Origin: DAOSVX01 sp964493665
GTDB taxonomy: Bacteria > Bacillota_I > Bacilli_A > RF39 > UBA660
Assembly: GCA_964493665.1 (NCBI GenBank)
Contig: CAZBOZ010000002.1
Span: 12,239-76,238 of the forward strand
Length of the DNA: 64,000 bases
Direction: 5' to 3'
The first letter of the stretch is position 1. Each line of letters opens with the position of its first letter. The notes under the pieces were generated by a model. The model was not told the DNA's origin, did not search any database, and saw only the letters and a program-made list of their open reading frames with translations. The position numbers and the translations under genes are program-made. Positions 34,450 to 44,052 of the stretch are shown here, piece by piece.

Positions 34450-35442
34450 ATGTTAATTTTAGCAAAGGCAGCTTTAGCAATAATGGTAGGATTTATTATT
34501 GCTTTAGGATTAGGATTTGTTTTAATTCCAATCTTAAGAAAATTTAAGTTTAAACAAAATGTTAGTCAAACAATAGGAGAGAGGCATATTGCCAAACAAG
34601 GAACACCAACAATTGGAGGCTTAATATTTATTATCTCAACTCTTTTAGCTTTAGTTGTTCTTTATTTAAGAGGAAGTATTAATATTAATGCCAACTTAAT
34701 AATTGTAGTATTTGTCTTTTTATCTTATGCTTTACTTGGATTTATTGATGATTTTTTGAAAATAAAATTTAAAAATAATAAAGGTTTGAAAATATCAACT
34801 AAATTATTAATTCAAGGGTTTATCACTTTAGTTTTCTTTTATATATTTATGCAACATGGAGGAATGACTTCAGTAAACATAACTTCTTTAGGAATAAATA
34901 TTCCTTTAGGATGGTTCTTTGGAATATTTATCTTTTGTGTTTTAGTAGGAACAACCAATGCAGTTAATATAACTGATGGCCTAGATGGACTTGCTACTGG
35001 ACTTTCTTTAATAGCTTTTCTGGCATATGGGCTTATTGCTTGGAATGCTACTTGGATGGAAGGTTATCAAGAGGTAGCAATATTTTCTTTCGTTTTAATA
35101 GGTGGTTTACTTGGCTTCTTAATATTTAATAGTCATCCGGCGAGGATATTTATGGGAGATACCGGAGCGTTAGCTTTAGGTGGAGCTTTAGGAACTATTG
35201 CTATTATTACACGACATGAGTTTTCTTTACTCTTAGTTGGTGGAGTATTTGTTATTGAAGCATTAAGTTCTTTAATTCAAATTTTTGCTATTAGAAAATT
35301 TAAAAGAAAAGTATTCTTAATGGCTCCTATACATCATCACTTTGAACAGCTAGGCTATCAAGAAGGCGACATCGTAAAAGGTTTTTGGATATTAGGTCTT
35401 ATGTTTGCAATGATAGCCATAATTTATGGAGTATGGATTTAA
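34450..35442 (+). CDS. mraY: Phospho-MurNAc-pentapeptide transferase MraY
   Basis: Integral membrane enzyme forming lipid I. Ten membrane helices are expected over 330 aa. Catalytic and substrate motifs are visible: FIDDFLKIKFKNNKGL (the DD pair), VNITDGLDGLATG, FMGDTGALALGGALG and APIHHHFEQLGY. The ribosome site GAAAGAAGG precedes ATG 34450. A possible -10 TATAAT at 34423-34428 has only a weak -35. In most Bacillota murD and ftsW follow mraY; here they do not. Confidence 0.97.
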   Translation: MLILAKAALAIMVGFIIALGLGFVLIPILRKFKFKQNVSQTIGERHIAKQGTPTIGGLIFIISTLLALVVLYLRGSININANLIIVVFVFLSYALLGFIDDFLKIKFKNNKGLKISTKLLIQGFITLVFFYIFMQHGGMTSVNITSLGINIPLGWFFGIFIFCVLVGTTNAVNITDGLDGLATGLSLIAFLAYGLIAWNATWMEGYQEVAIFSFVLIGGLLGFLIFNSHPARIFMGDTGALALGGALGTIAIITRHEFSLLLVGGVFVIEALSSLIQIFAIRKFKRKVFLMAPIHHHFEQLGYQEGDIVKGFWILGLMFAMIAIIYGVWI

Positions 35443-35465
35443 AAGTAACTTAGGTTACTTTTTTT
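35442..35465 (+). terminator. Terminator after mraY
   Basis: Stem AAGTAAC/GTTACTT with a short loop followed by a T tract. Confidence 0.85.
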
Positions 35466-35469
35466 GTAA

Positions 35470-35498
35470 TTTACATAATAAGCAAAAAATGATACAAT
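35470..35498 (+). promoter_or_regulatory. Promoter of the second LtaS-like gene
   Basis: -35 TTTACA (35470-35475), 17-base spacer, -10 TACAAT (35493-35498). Six bases separate the -10 from the ATG at 35505, so the transcript would start at or next to that ATG. Confidence 0.75.
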
Positions 35499-35504
35499 CT
35501 CATC

Positions 35505-37424
35505 ATGGAGAAGCAAATGAAATTATTAAAAAAACCAATAGATTTTAAAAACATTTGGATAAAAATTAAAAAATTTATTAAAAACAATATCCATATTTTT
35601 TATATGGCTATACCTTTAATATTAATGGATTTAATGACTAGGTATTTAGGCATGGGCATCCATTTTTATAAAATATATCGTTTTGCTCCTAATTTTTTTA
35701 CTTTATTATGGGTATTTTTATTTGTAGGGATTTCCTTATCTTTAAAAAAATATGCTGGTAAGATAGTATATTTAGTAGTAAATATTATCTTTATAATTCT
35801 CTTTTTAATAAACAATGTCTATTATTCATTAAGTGCCAACTTTTTTAGTTTTAATTTAATTGAGGTGGCAGGTGAGGGCTCTCCTTATTTTTGGGCGACT
35901 TTAAAAAATTGTAATCCTTTAGTATATATATTTTTAGGAATAATTATTATCACTTTTATTTGGGGCTTTATTAAAACTCCAGTTAATAAAAAATATAGTT
36001 TTAAAAAACTTAGTATAGTTTTAATTGTTTTCTTATCACTTCATACTGTCGCCCCAATGTTTTTAGGCAAAGCTAATACTGATTTAGTATGGAGCACTTG
36101 GAAAAACCCTCGTAATGTTTATTTATCTTTTAATGATGCTAATAAAAGCATACAGGTAAGTGGATTATTTGAATATTCCGTTAGAAACTTTTTTGTAACT
36201 TATTTAAGAGACCAAGAATTAGATGAAAGTGAGCTAGCTTTGCTTGATGAAATGTATAGTGTTTCATCTACCGATAATAGTAATAAATATACTGGTAAGT
36301 ATGAAGGCAAGAACTTAATATTTTTACAATTAGAAGGAATAGATAGTTGGTTACTTACCAAAGAAGATACTCCTACTTTATACCAAATGATGACTAATTC
36401 GATTAATTTTTCTAATAAGCATTATTCTTTTTATACCGGTGGTGGTTCAACCTTTAATTCTGAATTTGCAGTTAATACCGGTTTTATAGTACCAATATCA
36501 TACAACCAAAATGCTTATTCGTTTAGTAATAATAAATTTCCTTATTCAATGGCTCATTTATTTAAAGATGCGGGATATCAAGTAAATGCTTTTCATATGA
36601 ATACTAAAGAGTATTATTCTAGGAGTATTAATTATGATAGTTGGGGCTACGACCACTATTATGGTTTAGTGGATATGGAAGAATATAATGACTATACTTA
36701 TGAATTAGATAGAGAATTAATAAATAATGAAGATTTTAGTAATTTAATGTTTCCAGTAGATCAAAAATTTGTCGATTATATAATTACTTATTCAACTCAT
36801 TTACCATTTACGAATACTAGTGGTGTTTGCAAACTTTTATATGATTTAGATAATGTTGATACTGATAATGAATTTATAGAAATGACTGAAGAAGAGTGTG
36901 CTAGACGTCAAGCAGCTGAAACTGATTATATGGTATCTTTATTACTTGATAAATTAAAAGCTGATAACCTGATTAATAATACTGTTATAGTAGTATTTAC
37001 CGATCATTATTTATATACTTTAAATGATAAAACTATTTTAGATAAATATAAAGAAACTGATAATAACTTAATTAATAATACTCCTTTCTTTATTTGGGAT
37101 AATGGTAAAACTAAAAAGACCATGAAAGAAGTAACTTCTCAATTAAACATATTACCAACGGTATTAAATTTATATGGTATTGATTATAATAATATTAATT
37201 ATATTGGCGAAGATGCTTTAGATCCTAAATATGATGGTATAGCTTTCTTTAATGATTACTCTTGGTATGATGGTACTGTTTATGTGGAGGGCGGAGAAGT
37301 AACTAATAATGGCAAAATAAAAGATATTCGTTTAGAAGAAGAAAACACTTATGTAAATAACTTAATAATAAGAAATGACTTAACTTTAAAATATAATTAT
37401 TTTAATATATTAGAAAAAAAATAA
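35505..37424 (+). CDS. LtaS-like membrane sulfatase (polyol-phosphate transferase), second copy
   Basis: Relative of lipoteichoic acid synthase with about five N-terminal membrane helices (residues 28-190) and an extracellular sulfatase domain. The metal Glu is in NLIFLQLEGID, the nucleophile Thr in GGGSTFNSEF (close to the LtaS GKTSDSEF form), and a late metal site in FTDHYL. At 639 aa it has normal LtaS length and looks closer to canonical LtaS than the copy at 9790. Start is uncertain: ATG 35505 sits at the predicted transcription start (leaderless), while ATG 35517 follows GGAGAAG. It is inserted between mraY and murG. Confidence 0.85.
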   Translation: MEKQMKLLKKPIDFKNIWIKIKKFIKNNIHIFYMAIPLILMDLMTRYLGMGIHFYKIYRFAPNFFTLLWVFLFVGISLSLKKYAGKIVYLVVNIIFIILFLINNVYYSLSANFFSFNLIEVAGEGSPYFWATLKNCNPLVYIFLGIIIITFIWGFIKTPVNKKYSFKKLSIVLIVFLSLHTVAPMFLGKANTDLVWSTWKNPRNVYLSFNDANKSIQVSGLFEYSVRNFFVTYLRDQELDESELALLDEMYSVSSTDNSNKYTGKYEGKNLIFLQLEGIDSWLLTKEDTPTLYQMMTNSINFSNKHYSFYTGGGSTFNSEFAVNTGFIVPISYNQNAYSFSNNKFPYSMAHLFKDAGYQVNAFHMNTKEYYSRSINYDSWGYDHYYGLVDMEEYNDYTYELDRELINNEDFSNLMFPVDQKFVDYIITYSTHLPFTNTSGVCKLLYDLDNVDTDNEFIEMTEEECARRQAAETDYMVSLLLDKLKADNLINNTVIVVFTDHYLYTLNDKTILDKYKETDNNLINNTPFFIWDNGKTKKTMKEVTSQLNILPTVLNLYGIDYNNINYIGEDALDPKYDGIAFFNDYSWYDGTVYVEGGEVTNNGKIKDIRLEEENTYVNNLIIRNDLTLKYNYFNILEKK

Positions 37425-37446
37425 ACTAGTAATAGTTTATTTTTTT
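37416..37446. terminator. Bidirectional terminator between convergent genes
   Basis: Stem AAAATAAACTA/TAGTTTATTTT with a four-base loop, A and T flanks. It serves the LtaS-like gene and the minus-strand glycosyltransferase. Confidence 0.85.
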
Positions 37447-38921
37447 AAATCTTCTATTGTAACTTTACTGGTATGTGGTATTGGTTTCCATGTAACTTTT
37501 TTAAATAAAGCCACATAAGTTGTATATCTACCAATAATATCAAAGGTTGGCCAAGTAAAGCAGTATAATACCTTCTTTAAAAAAGGTATTTTTATAATTC
37601 TTTTTCTTTCAATAACAAATAAATATATTGGTGTTAATACATTTTCAAAGTAATCACCAATTCTAAAAAACATTCTAAACCAAGTAGTAATTAAAAGACC
37701 CATTAAAAAAGCATTAACCCCTGGTTCTATATTTATTCTAAGTTCGAAGAAATGATTTATTAGTTTAGCTAAATAAGTACTACCTGATAATACATTAACA
37801 TTGTTTATACCATTTAAATAGTAGTAGCAAGCTCCAATGACAAATGGAACCACTAACCATTTAAATAAATAAACAACTGCTAAAGGAGTTAGTTGCATTA
37901 AAGTGTCAAAAGAAGCAAAGCGATGTCTTATAGACTCTAAAACATTTAAAATAAAGTTTTTAAATGTTTTGGCTTTTACTTCTTTTTCATGATGCCATTT
38001 AGTTCTAACAAATAACTTACCTAAAAAGATGTTTAAAAATAAATAGGGACCACTTTCTACAAAAGCTTCTAAATGGCCTCTAGACCATCTTAAACGTTGT
38101 CTTAGAGCTATTTTTAAACTAGTTGGTTGTTCATCAAAGAACTCTGCTGCATCATTATAAGTAATAGGGTATCCTTGAGCAACAGCATCAGCAGTTAAAG
38201 CTCTATCTTCAGTTAAAGATGTATATTTCCAACCATTTTCAATTATTTTGTTAGTAAATAAAAAACCTGTTCCTTGAATATTAGTAGCAAGTCTTAATAC
38301 TGATCTAGCCCTATGATTCATTCTTATGGATCTAATCCAATGAAGCCCATAAGTAGAAGCTATCCAATTCTCATCAAAATTCTTAGTATTTCGATAAGAA
38401 CAAATTATCTTTTCACCAGCATCAAAAGCTTCATTCATTCTAGTTATATAATCAGTATTAAGTAAATTATCAGCATCGAATATGAAGTATCCTTCGTAGT
38501 TCATTCTGCCATAATCTTCTTCAATTCTTTCACATAGATATTGTAAAGCAAAACCTTTGGTTTTATGAATATCATCAAATCTTTCGTAACAAATAGCACC
38601 CTTACTTCTAGCTATTTCAGCAGTATTATCAGTACAATTATCAGCTACTACAAAAATAGTAACTAAATTACTGGGATAATCTTGTTTATTAATACTATCA
38701 AGTAGGTTGCCAATAACATTTTTTTCGTTACGAGCTGCAATCATAATCGCATATTTATGATTCTTTTTGGCGGGTTTAAACTTCCTAGTAAAAAAAAGGC
38801 CAATAAATATATAAGCCGTTTTATAAGCCAGCATAACACTTAAAACTGTACCGATGACATTATATATTTCTTTGCTTTGTAAATAGGAATTACCAATCGC
38901 CGTTATTATATCTTTTAGCAT
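37437..38921 (-). CDS. Membrane GT2 glycosyltransferase (processive type)
   Basis: Family 2 glycosyltransferase with membrane helices at the N-terminus (about 20-45) and C-terminal half (about 330-460). The GT-A domain has IMIAARNEKNVIGNLLDS, a VVADNCTDNT nucleotide site, FDADN (D-x-D type) and the Q-x2-RW motif in LRQRLRWSRGH, which is shared with cellulose, hyaluronan and glucosyl-lipid synthases. At 494 aa it could make a glycolipid anchor or a polysaccharide. It lies opposite the murG direction and next to an LtaS-like gene, which suggests surface polymer work. Confidence 0.8.
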   Translation of the reverse strand: MLKDIITAIGNSYLQSKEIYNVIGTVLSVMLAYKTAYIFIGLFFTRKFKPAKKNHKYAIMIAARNEKNVIGNLLDSINKQDYPSNLVTIFVVADNCTDNTAEIARSKGAICYERFDDIHKTKGFALQYLCERIEEDYGRMNYEGYFIFDADNLLNTDYITRMNEAFDAGEKIICSYRNTKNFDENWIASTYGLHWIRSIRMNHRARSVLRLATNIQGTGFLFTNKIIENGWKYTSLTEDRALTADAVAQGYPITYNDAAEFFDEQPTSLKIALRQRLRWSRGHLEAFVESGPYLFLNIFLGKLFVRTKWHHEKEVKAKTFKNFILNVLESIRHRFASFDTLMQLTPLAVVYLFKWLVVPFVIGACYYYLNGINNVNVLSGSTYLAKLINHFFELRINIEPGVNAFLMGLLITTWFRMFFRIGDYFENVLTPIYLFVIERKRIIKIPFLKKVLYCFTWPTFDIIGRYTTYVALFKKVTWKPIPHTSKVTIEDLKK

Positions 38922-39045
38922 ATATTAATCTCTCCAACTGATAAGAGTATATCATAAGTCTAAAAGTAATGCTATTTTACATTTACTTTATAAAAAAACG
39001 CCATAATAAGGACTTTTATAGTATAATAAATTAAAGGTGATTAAT

Positions 39046-40122
39046 TTGAAAGTTATAGTTACAGCAGGAGGATCTGGAGGTCATATATATCCAGCCTTAG
39101 CTATTATTAGAAAAATAATTGAAAAAGATAAAAAATCCGAAATATTATATATTGGAACTCATAATCGTATGGAGAAAGATATAATTCCTAGTGAAGGAAT
39201 TAATTATAAAGCTTTAAAAATATATGGTTTTAGTTCTAGAACGCCATTTAGAGACATTAAAAACATTTATTATATATATAAGTCTTACAAAGAATCTTTA
39301 GAAATAATTAAAGATTTTAAACCTGATATTGTTATTGGTGTAGGTGGGTATGTAACATATCCAGTATTAAAAGCTGCTCATAAATTAGGCATTAAAACTC
39401 TTATTCATGAACAAAATGCCTTACCTGGTAAATCTAATAAAGCTATTTCTAAATTTACTGATGTAATAGCAGTATCATTTCCCGAAACAAAAGAGTCTTT
39501 TAAACATAATAAAGTTTATGTAACAGGAAATCCTTGTGGTGAAAATGCTTTAACTATCAAACCAATAAAAAGAAGTGTTTATAACTTAAATGATAAAGAT
39601 AAATTAGTGTTAATAGTGGCTGGTAGTCAAGGTTCATCATCAATAAATACTAAAATGAAAGAATTTTTAAAGCTAAAAAATGTTAATTACCAAGTTTTAT
39701 ATGTAACTGGCAAAAGCTTTTATGAAAACTTTATAAAAGATGAAAAATTTCCTAGTAATGTAAAAGTTGTCCCTTATGTTGATAACTTATCAGGATTTTT
39801 AAAAAGTACTGATTTAGTAATAACTAGAGCCGGAGCATCGATAATGAGCGAATTAATAGCATTAAATGTTCCTAGTATCTTAATTCCATCTCCTTATGTA
39901 CCTAATAACCATCAATATCATAATGCTTTAAGATTATCAAAAATAAATGCTGCGGTATTATTAGAAGAAAGTGAATTAAGTGCTTTAAGACTAAGAGAAG
40001 AAGTAACTAAGTTACTTGATAATAAAGATGCTTATCAAAAAATAAAAAATAATTTAAACAAAATAGAAGTAAAAAACAGTAGTGAATTAATTTATAATAT
40101 AATAAAGGACATGGTGAAATAA
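39046..40122 (+). CDS. murG: UDP-GlcNAc:lipid I N-acetylglucosaminyltransferase MurG
   Basis: Converts lipid I to lipid II at the inner membrane face. GT-B fold with the N-terminal glycine loop TAGGSGGHIYPALAI, the HEQNALPGKSNK segment and the C-terminal sugar-nucleotide site RAGASIMSELIALNVPSILIP. Start is TTG 39046, seven bases after AAAGGTGA; GTG 39037 is within that site. At 358 aa it has normal length. It overlaps murB by one base. Confidence 0.96.
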   Translation: MKVIVTAGGSGGHIYPALAIIRKIIEKDKKSEILYIGTHNRMEKDIIPSEGINYKALKIYGFSSRTPFRDIKNIYYIYKSYKESLEIIKDFKPDIVIGVGGYVTYPVLKAAHKLGIKTLIHEQNALPGKSNKAISKFTDVIAVSFPETKESFKHNKVYVTGNPCGENALTIKPIKRSVYNLNDKDKLVLIVAGSQGSSSINTKMKEFLKLKNVNYQVLYVTGKSFYENFIKDEKFPSNVKVVPYVDNLSGFLKSTDLVITRAGASIMSELIALNVPSILIPSPYVPNNHQYHNALRLSKINAAVLLEESELSALRLREEVTKLLDNKDAYQKIKNNLNKIEVKNSSELIYNIIKDMVK

Positions 40123-41009
40123 TGAATGATTTAAACAAATACGGAGAAACAATTGAAAATGTTGATTTAACAAATTATAATACTTACAAAATAACCTCTA
40201 GTGCTAAGTATTTGGTTAAACCCTATAATTTAGAAAGCTTAATTAATTTAATAAAATATTTAAAAGTAAATAATATTAAATATTTTATTTTAGGTGGCGG
40301 CTCTAACGTTATTTTAAGTTCTAATCATTTTAATGGTGTAATAATAAAACTAGATAATTTTAATGAAATAGAAATAAATGGGGTAGAAGTAAAAGTAGGA
40401 GCAGGAGTCATGTTTAACAAGTTTTCTTTAGACATGATTAATAGAAACCTAAAAGGACTAGAATGGTCAACAGGAATACCTGGAACAATAGGTGGCTCGA
40501 TAGTTTCTAATGCTGGAGCTTATACTAAAGAAATGTTTGATTTTGTAAAAGAAGTTTATGTTTTAGATAAAGATCTAAATTTAATAACTTTATTAAAAGA
40601 TGAAATAGAACATAGTTATCGTAGTACAGTATTTAAAGAAACTAAAGATTATATCGTCATTGGTGCTGCTCTTATATTAAAAGAAGGTACTAAAGAAGCT
40701 TCAATGGAATTAGTTCAAGACAGATTAAATAGAAGAATGGCTAGTCAACCACTTGAATATCCATCAGCAGGAAGTGTCTTTAGAAATCCAAATGAAGAAC
40801 AACCGGCTGGCAAATTAATAGAAGACGCAGGACTTAAAAACACTCATATAAATGATGCTTATGTATCCCAAAAACATGCTAATTTTATCTTAAATATGGG
40901 TAAAGCTACTAGTAGTGATATAATAACTTTGATAAATAATGTTGAAAAAACAGTATTTGAAAAATATAATATTCATTTAAAATTGGAGCAAGAAATAATA
41001 AATTGGTGA
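40122..41009 (+). CDS. murB: UDP-N-acetylenolpyruvoylglucosamine reductase MurB
   Basis: FAD/NADPH enzyme making UDP-MurNAc. FAD motifs: NTYKITSSAKYLVKP, LGGGSNVILS, GIPGTIGGSIVSNAGAY; catalytic segment YPSAGSVFRNP (Ser). At 295 aa this is the type II MurB of Gram-positives. It sits between murG and ftsQ, an arrangement found in Bacilli. Confidence 0.96.
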   Translation: MNDLNKYGETIENVDLTNYNTYKITSSAKYLVKPYNLESLINLIKYLKVNNIKYFILGGGSNVILSSNHFNGVIIKLDNFNEIEINGVEVKVGAGVMFNKFSLDMINRNLKGLEWSTGIPGTIGGSIVSNAGAYTKEMFDFVKEVYVLDKDLNLITLLKDEIEHSYRSTVFKETKDYIVIGAALILKEGTKEASMELVQDRLNRRMASQPLEYPSAGSVFRNPNEEQPAGKLIEDAGLKNTHINDAYVSQKHANFILNMGKATSSDIITLINNVEKTVFEKYNIHLKLEQEIINW

Positions 41010-41013
41010 GGTC

Positions 41014-41748
41014 ATGGAAGAAAAGGGTACTAAGAAAGTTAAAGTTAAAAGATTTAACTTTAAAAAATTATTAATTCTTATTTTAATCCTTTATGTAATC
41101 TTTTGCATTGGTTATAATCTTTTTAATATGCCTATTAAAAACATTTTAATATTGGGTACAAATAATTTAACTGATTATGAAATAATAACTACTGCTAAGA
41201 TAAAGGATTATCCAGGTATATTTAAAATTAGTTCTAAAACTTTAGAAAAAAGAATAGCTAAATTAGACTTAGTAAAAAATGTTTCTATTAAAAAAAGTAT
41301 TAAAGGAGTACTAACTATTGATATAGATGAAAACAAATTACTATTTATAAATAAAAGTACTAATAAAATAATCCTAGAAAATGGCAAAGAATTAGATAAT
41401 ACTAACTATATGGGCGTTCCTACTTTAGTTAATTATGTTCCTAATGATTTATATGAAGAATTAATAGAAGCTTTAGCCAAAGTAGATCAAGATGTTCTAT
41501 ATTCTATAAGTGAAATAGAATATTCGCAATATTTAAGTACTACTGGCGAAGTAATAGATAGTGAAAGATTTTTACTTAGAATGAATGATGATAATACTGT
41601 TTATACTAATATAACCAACATATTAAAATTAAATAAATATAAAAAAATAGTAGCTTCTTTAGAGTCTAAGGGAATCTTATATTTAGATTCTAGTGATACC
41701 GAAAATTTTATATTTGTAGAATATGAAAGCATAAACAATGAAGACTAA
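41014..41748 (+). CDS. ftsQ: Division protein FtsQ/DivIB
   Basis: Bitopic division protein with a basic cytoplasmic N-terminus, a membrane helix (about 22-42) and an extracellular POTRA domain (IKNILILGTNNLTDYEIITT...KNVSIKKSIKGVLTIDIDE), then a beta domain. At 244 aa it has the usual DivIB size. It follows murB by four bases and its end overlaps queH by 11 bases. ftsA and ftsZ do not follow. Confidence 0.9.
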   Translation: MEEKGTKKVKVKRFNFKKLLILILILYVIFCIGYNLFNMPIKNILILGTNNLTDYEIITTAKIKDYPGIFKISSKTLEKRIAKLDLVKNVSIKKSIKGVLTIDIDENKLLFINKSTNKIILENGKELDNTNYMGVPTLVNYVPNDLYEELIEALAKVDQDVLYSISEIEYSQYLSTTGEVIDSERFLLRMNDDNTVYTNITNILKLNKYKKIVASLESKGILYLDSSDTENFIFVEYESINNED

Positions 41749-42364
41749 TTATTATTTAAAAATGGAAGAACAATTAAAAGAGTTAACAAACGTCCCAAAA
41801 TTATTACTTCATAGTTGTTGTGGACCTTGTAGTAGTCATGTTATCTCTTTTTTAACTAATTATTTTGATATAACTGTATATTATTATAATCCCAATATAT
41901 ATCCAAATTCTGAATATGAAAAAAGAAAACAAGAACAAATAAAATTTATTAAAGAATTTAAACCAGTAAATAAATTAGACTTTTTAGATGCCGATTATGA
42001 CAATAATAATTATAATTTAGATTTAAAAGATATTCCTTTTACTAAAGAAGGCGAATATAGATGCTATAATTGCTATCTTTATAGAATGAAAAAAACAGCT
42101 ATTAAAGCTAAAGGACTTGATTTTGATTATTTTACTACTACCTTATCAGTAAGTCCTCATAAAAATAGTTTATTTATTAATAAAATAGGTGAGGAATTAC
42201 AAAAAGAATACAATATAAATTTTTTATATAGTGATTTTAAGAAAAAAGAGGGCTATAAAAACAGTATTGAGCTTTCTAAAAAATATAATTTATATCGTCA
42301 GGACTATTGTGGATGTATTTATTCTTTGACAAGCAATAAAGATTTAAGTAAAATAGAAGAGTAA
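41738..42364 (+). CDS. queH: Epoxyqueuosine reductase QueH
   Basis: Last step of queuosine synthesis in tRNA, the non-cobalamin QueH (DUF208) type. Signature Cys residues: LLHSCCGPCSSHVI at the N-terminus, EYRCYNCYLYRM in the middle and YCGCIYSL near the C-terminus, which together hold the Fe-S and metal sites. At 208 aa it has the usual length. It overlaps ftsQ and couples to the next gene. Confidence 0.93.
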   Translation: MKTNYYLKMEEQLKELTNVPKLLLHSCCGPCSSHVISFLTNYFDITVYYYNPNIYPNSEYEKRKQEQIKFIKEFKPVNKLDFLDADYDNNNYNLDLKDIPFTKEGEYRCYNCYLYRMKKTAIKAKGLDFDYFTTTLSVSPHKNSLFINKIGEELQKEYNINFLYSDFKKKEGYKNSIELSKKYNLYRQDYCGCIYSLTSNKDLSKIEE

Positions 42365-42381
42365 TGAAAAGAGGAACAAAA

Positions 42382-43134
42382 ATGGAAAAGAACAAGAATG
42401 GACTTAAAGTTTTACTACTTATGTTAATCATAATATTAATAGGTATATTTGGCTATCTCGCTTATCAAAAATATACAGATTCAAAAGAGGCTTTAGATAA
42501 TTGCGAGGTAGAAGAGACAAACTTACTAGCAGATTTGGATATTAAAGAACAAGCCAGCTTATATAACATAATAGAAAAAATAAAACTTGTTGGGTTAACT
42601 GACTTTAATGATGGTACAGATGAAAATATAGATGATATGATTTTTGCTAATTTTACAGATAACCAAATGGCTCTATATCTTTTATGGACCCGAAACTTTA
42701 GGGCAACGGACACAATATGCCTTTCTAATGATTCTGAATCAGGAGCATTAAAGAACTGTATTTTAGATAGTACTTACAATTTATTATCTGCCTCAGGCTA
42801 TAATGAAGCAGTAAGCCTTGATGTATTAAATTCTGAATCAGGAGCTATCTTTGGCAAAGAAATAAACGTTGCTAATTTAAATGATTATATGTCTATATAT
42901 AATTATAATGACGATTATTATGTTGTGAGCTCTGATATCAACTTTATTGACCCACTTACAATTTATAGCGTTTCGCTAGTAAAAGTTGGCGATAATTATG
43001 TTGCAACAATAAAAGCTAGAGGCTGTGATGATTGTGACTCCGATGATATAACTTATAAATTTACTTTTAGTACTTTAATTAATTCTATCAATGCCTATAC
43101 TGTAGTTCCAATATCATTCATTCAAGAAGATTAA
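42382..43134 (+). CDS. Single-span membrane protein, unknown
   Basis: A 250-aa protein that I do not recognise. It has a basic start, one membrane helix (about 9-29) and an extracytoplasmic domain rich in Asp and Asn, with Cys in TICLSND, KNCILD and a C-terminal ARGCDDCDSDD box that could form disulfides or bind metal. Start ATG 42382 follows AAAGAGGA; an ATG at 42364 on the queH stop lacks a site. It probably belongs to the queH operon but has no obvious link to it. Confidence 0.65.
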   Translation: MEKNKNGLKVLLLMLIIILIGIFGYLAYQKYTDSKEALDNCEVEETNLLADLDIKEQASLYNIIEKIKLVGLTDFNDGTDENIDDMIFANFTDNQMALYLLWTRNFRATDTICLSNDSESGALKNCILDSTYNLLSASGYNEAVSLDVLNSESGAIFGKEINVANLNDYMSIYNYNDDYYVVSSDINFIDPLTIYSVSLVKVGDNYVATIKARGCDDCDSDDITYKFTFSTLINSINAYTVVPISFIQED

Positions 43135-43161
43135 TTAAAAATTAATTTAAGGGAGGTTTAT

Positions 43162-44052
43162 ATGCAAAGGTATACTTATCACGTAGGATTTTGTAGTGGT
43201 AATCAAGTAGAAATAATTGATTTATCTAAAATATCTGATTATGAAAGATTGGCGAAGGTTTATGGCACTGGAATACGCGCTATAGACATGTTTACTTCTA
43301 TGATGGATAGTGAAAGCCAAATGTTAAATGAATTAGATAAAAAAGGTTTAATAAAGGGTGCAGGATCATTAAACTTATTTTTAAGAGACCATAGTAAAAA
43401 CAAAGTAAGAGAAGTCTATGGGGGGTTATTATATAAAAAATCATGGCAATTTTTAAATAGGGAAACTATTATAAATTTTTTTAAGGCTAACATTAAAAAA
43501 CCAGAATTTATCGAAGAAGCTATAGAATTTTTTGATATATACTTTGGAATCAAAAAAACTTCTGATCTGAATGAACCAGCAGATACAGATGAAATGGCAA
43601 ATACAGATTCTGAATCACAAGAAGAAAGTAAAAACATTCATCCATTAAATATATATTTGACTACTTTAAGTCAATATAAAGAAATGCTTACCTTCCCTTA
43701 TCAAACTGCTAATCAAAGAATAGTAAATAAGCACATCGAAAAATTAAGGACTGATTCTTTAGATGCTCTAATAATAATGGCTGACCATATATCTCATAAG
43801 AAATCTGACCAAGCTAAAGGCCTTGGTGAAGTGAATTATAGAGGCCTTAGGGATGTAGCAATGTTTTGTTATCATATACAAAAACATTTACAAAGCCAAA
43901 AAGTAAAATTAAAAAAATCGCCTATTAAAGAGGGCATAGATACAGGGTTATCTGAATTAGAAGAATATAATAGAGATAATGATGAGTTTTTAACTCCTGA
44001 AGAGTATGAAATGATGCATGCTGAAGGCGAAAAGGTCGTTAATGCCAGATAA
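43162..44052 (+). CDS. Unknown cytosolic protein
   Basis: A 296-aa protein that I do not recognise, with a strong ribosome site (AAGGGAGG) before ATG 43162. No membrane helix. The N-terminal region (RLAKVYGTGIRAIDMFTSMM) and C-terminal region (NQRIVNKHIEKLRTDSLDAL) look helical; they are separated by a low-complexity acidic Ser/Thr/Glu linker (about 133-155, TDEMANTDSESQEE). The C-terminus is also acidic (EEYEMMHAEGEKV). It ends at a terminator ahead of the recombinase gene. No catalytic motif is evident. Confidence 0.65.
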   Translation: MQRYTYHVGFCSGNQVEIIDLSKISDYERLAKVYGTGIRAIDMFTSMMDSESQMLNELDKKGLIKGAGSLNLFLRDHSKNKVREVYGGLLYKKSWQFLNRETIINFFKANIKKPEFIEEAIEFFDIYFGIKKTSDLNEPADTDEMANTDSESQEESKNIHPLNIYLTTLSQYKEMLTFPYQTANQRIVNKHIEKLRTDSLDALIIMADHISHKKSDQAKGLGEVNYRGLRDVAMFCYHIQKHLQSQKVKLKKSPIKEGIDTGLSELEEYNRDNDEFLTPEEYEMMHAEGEKVVNAR

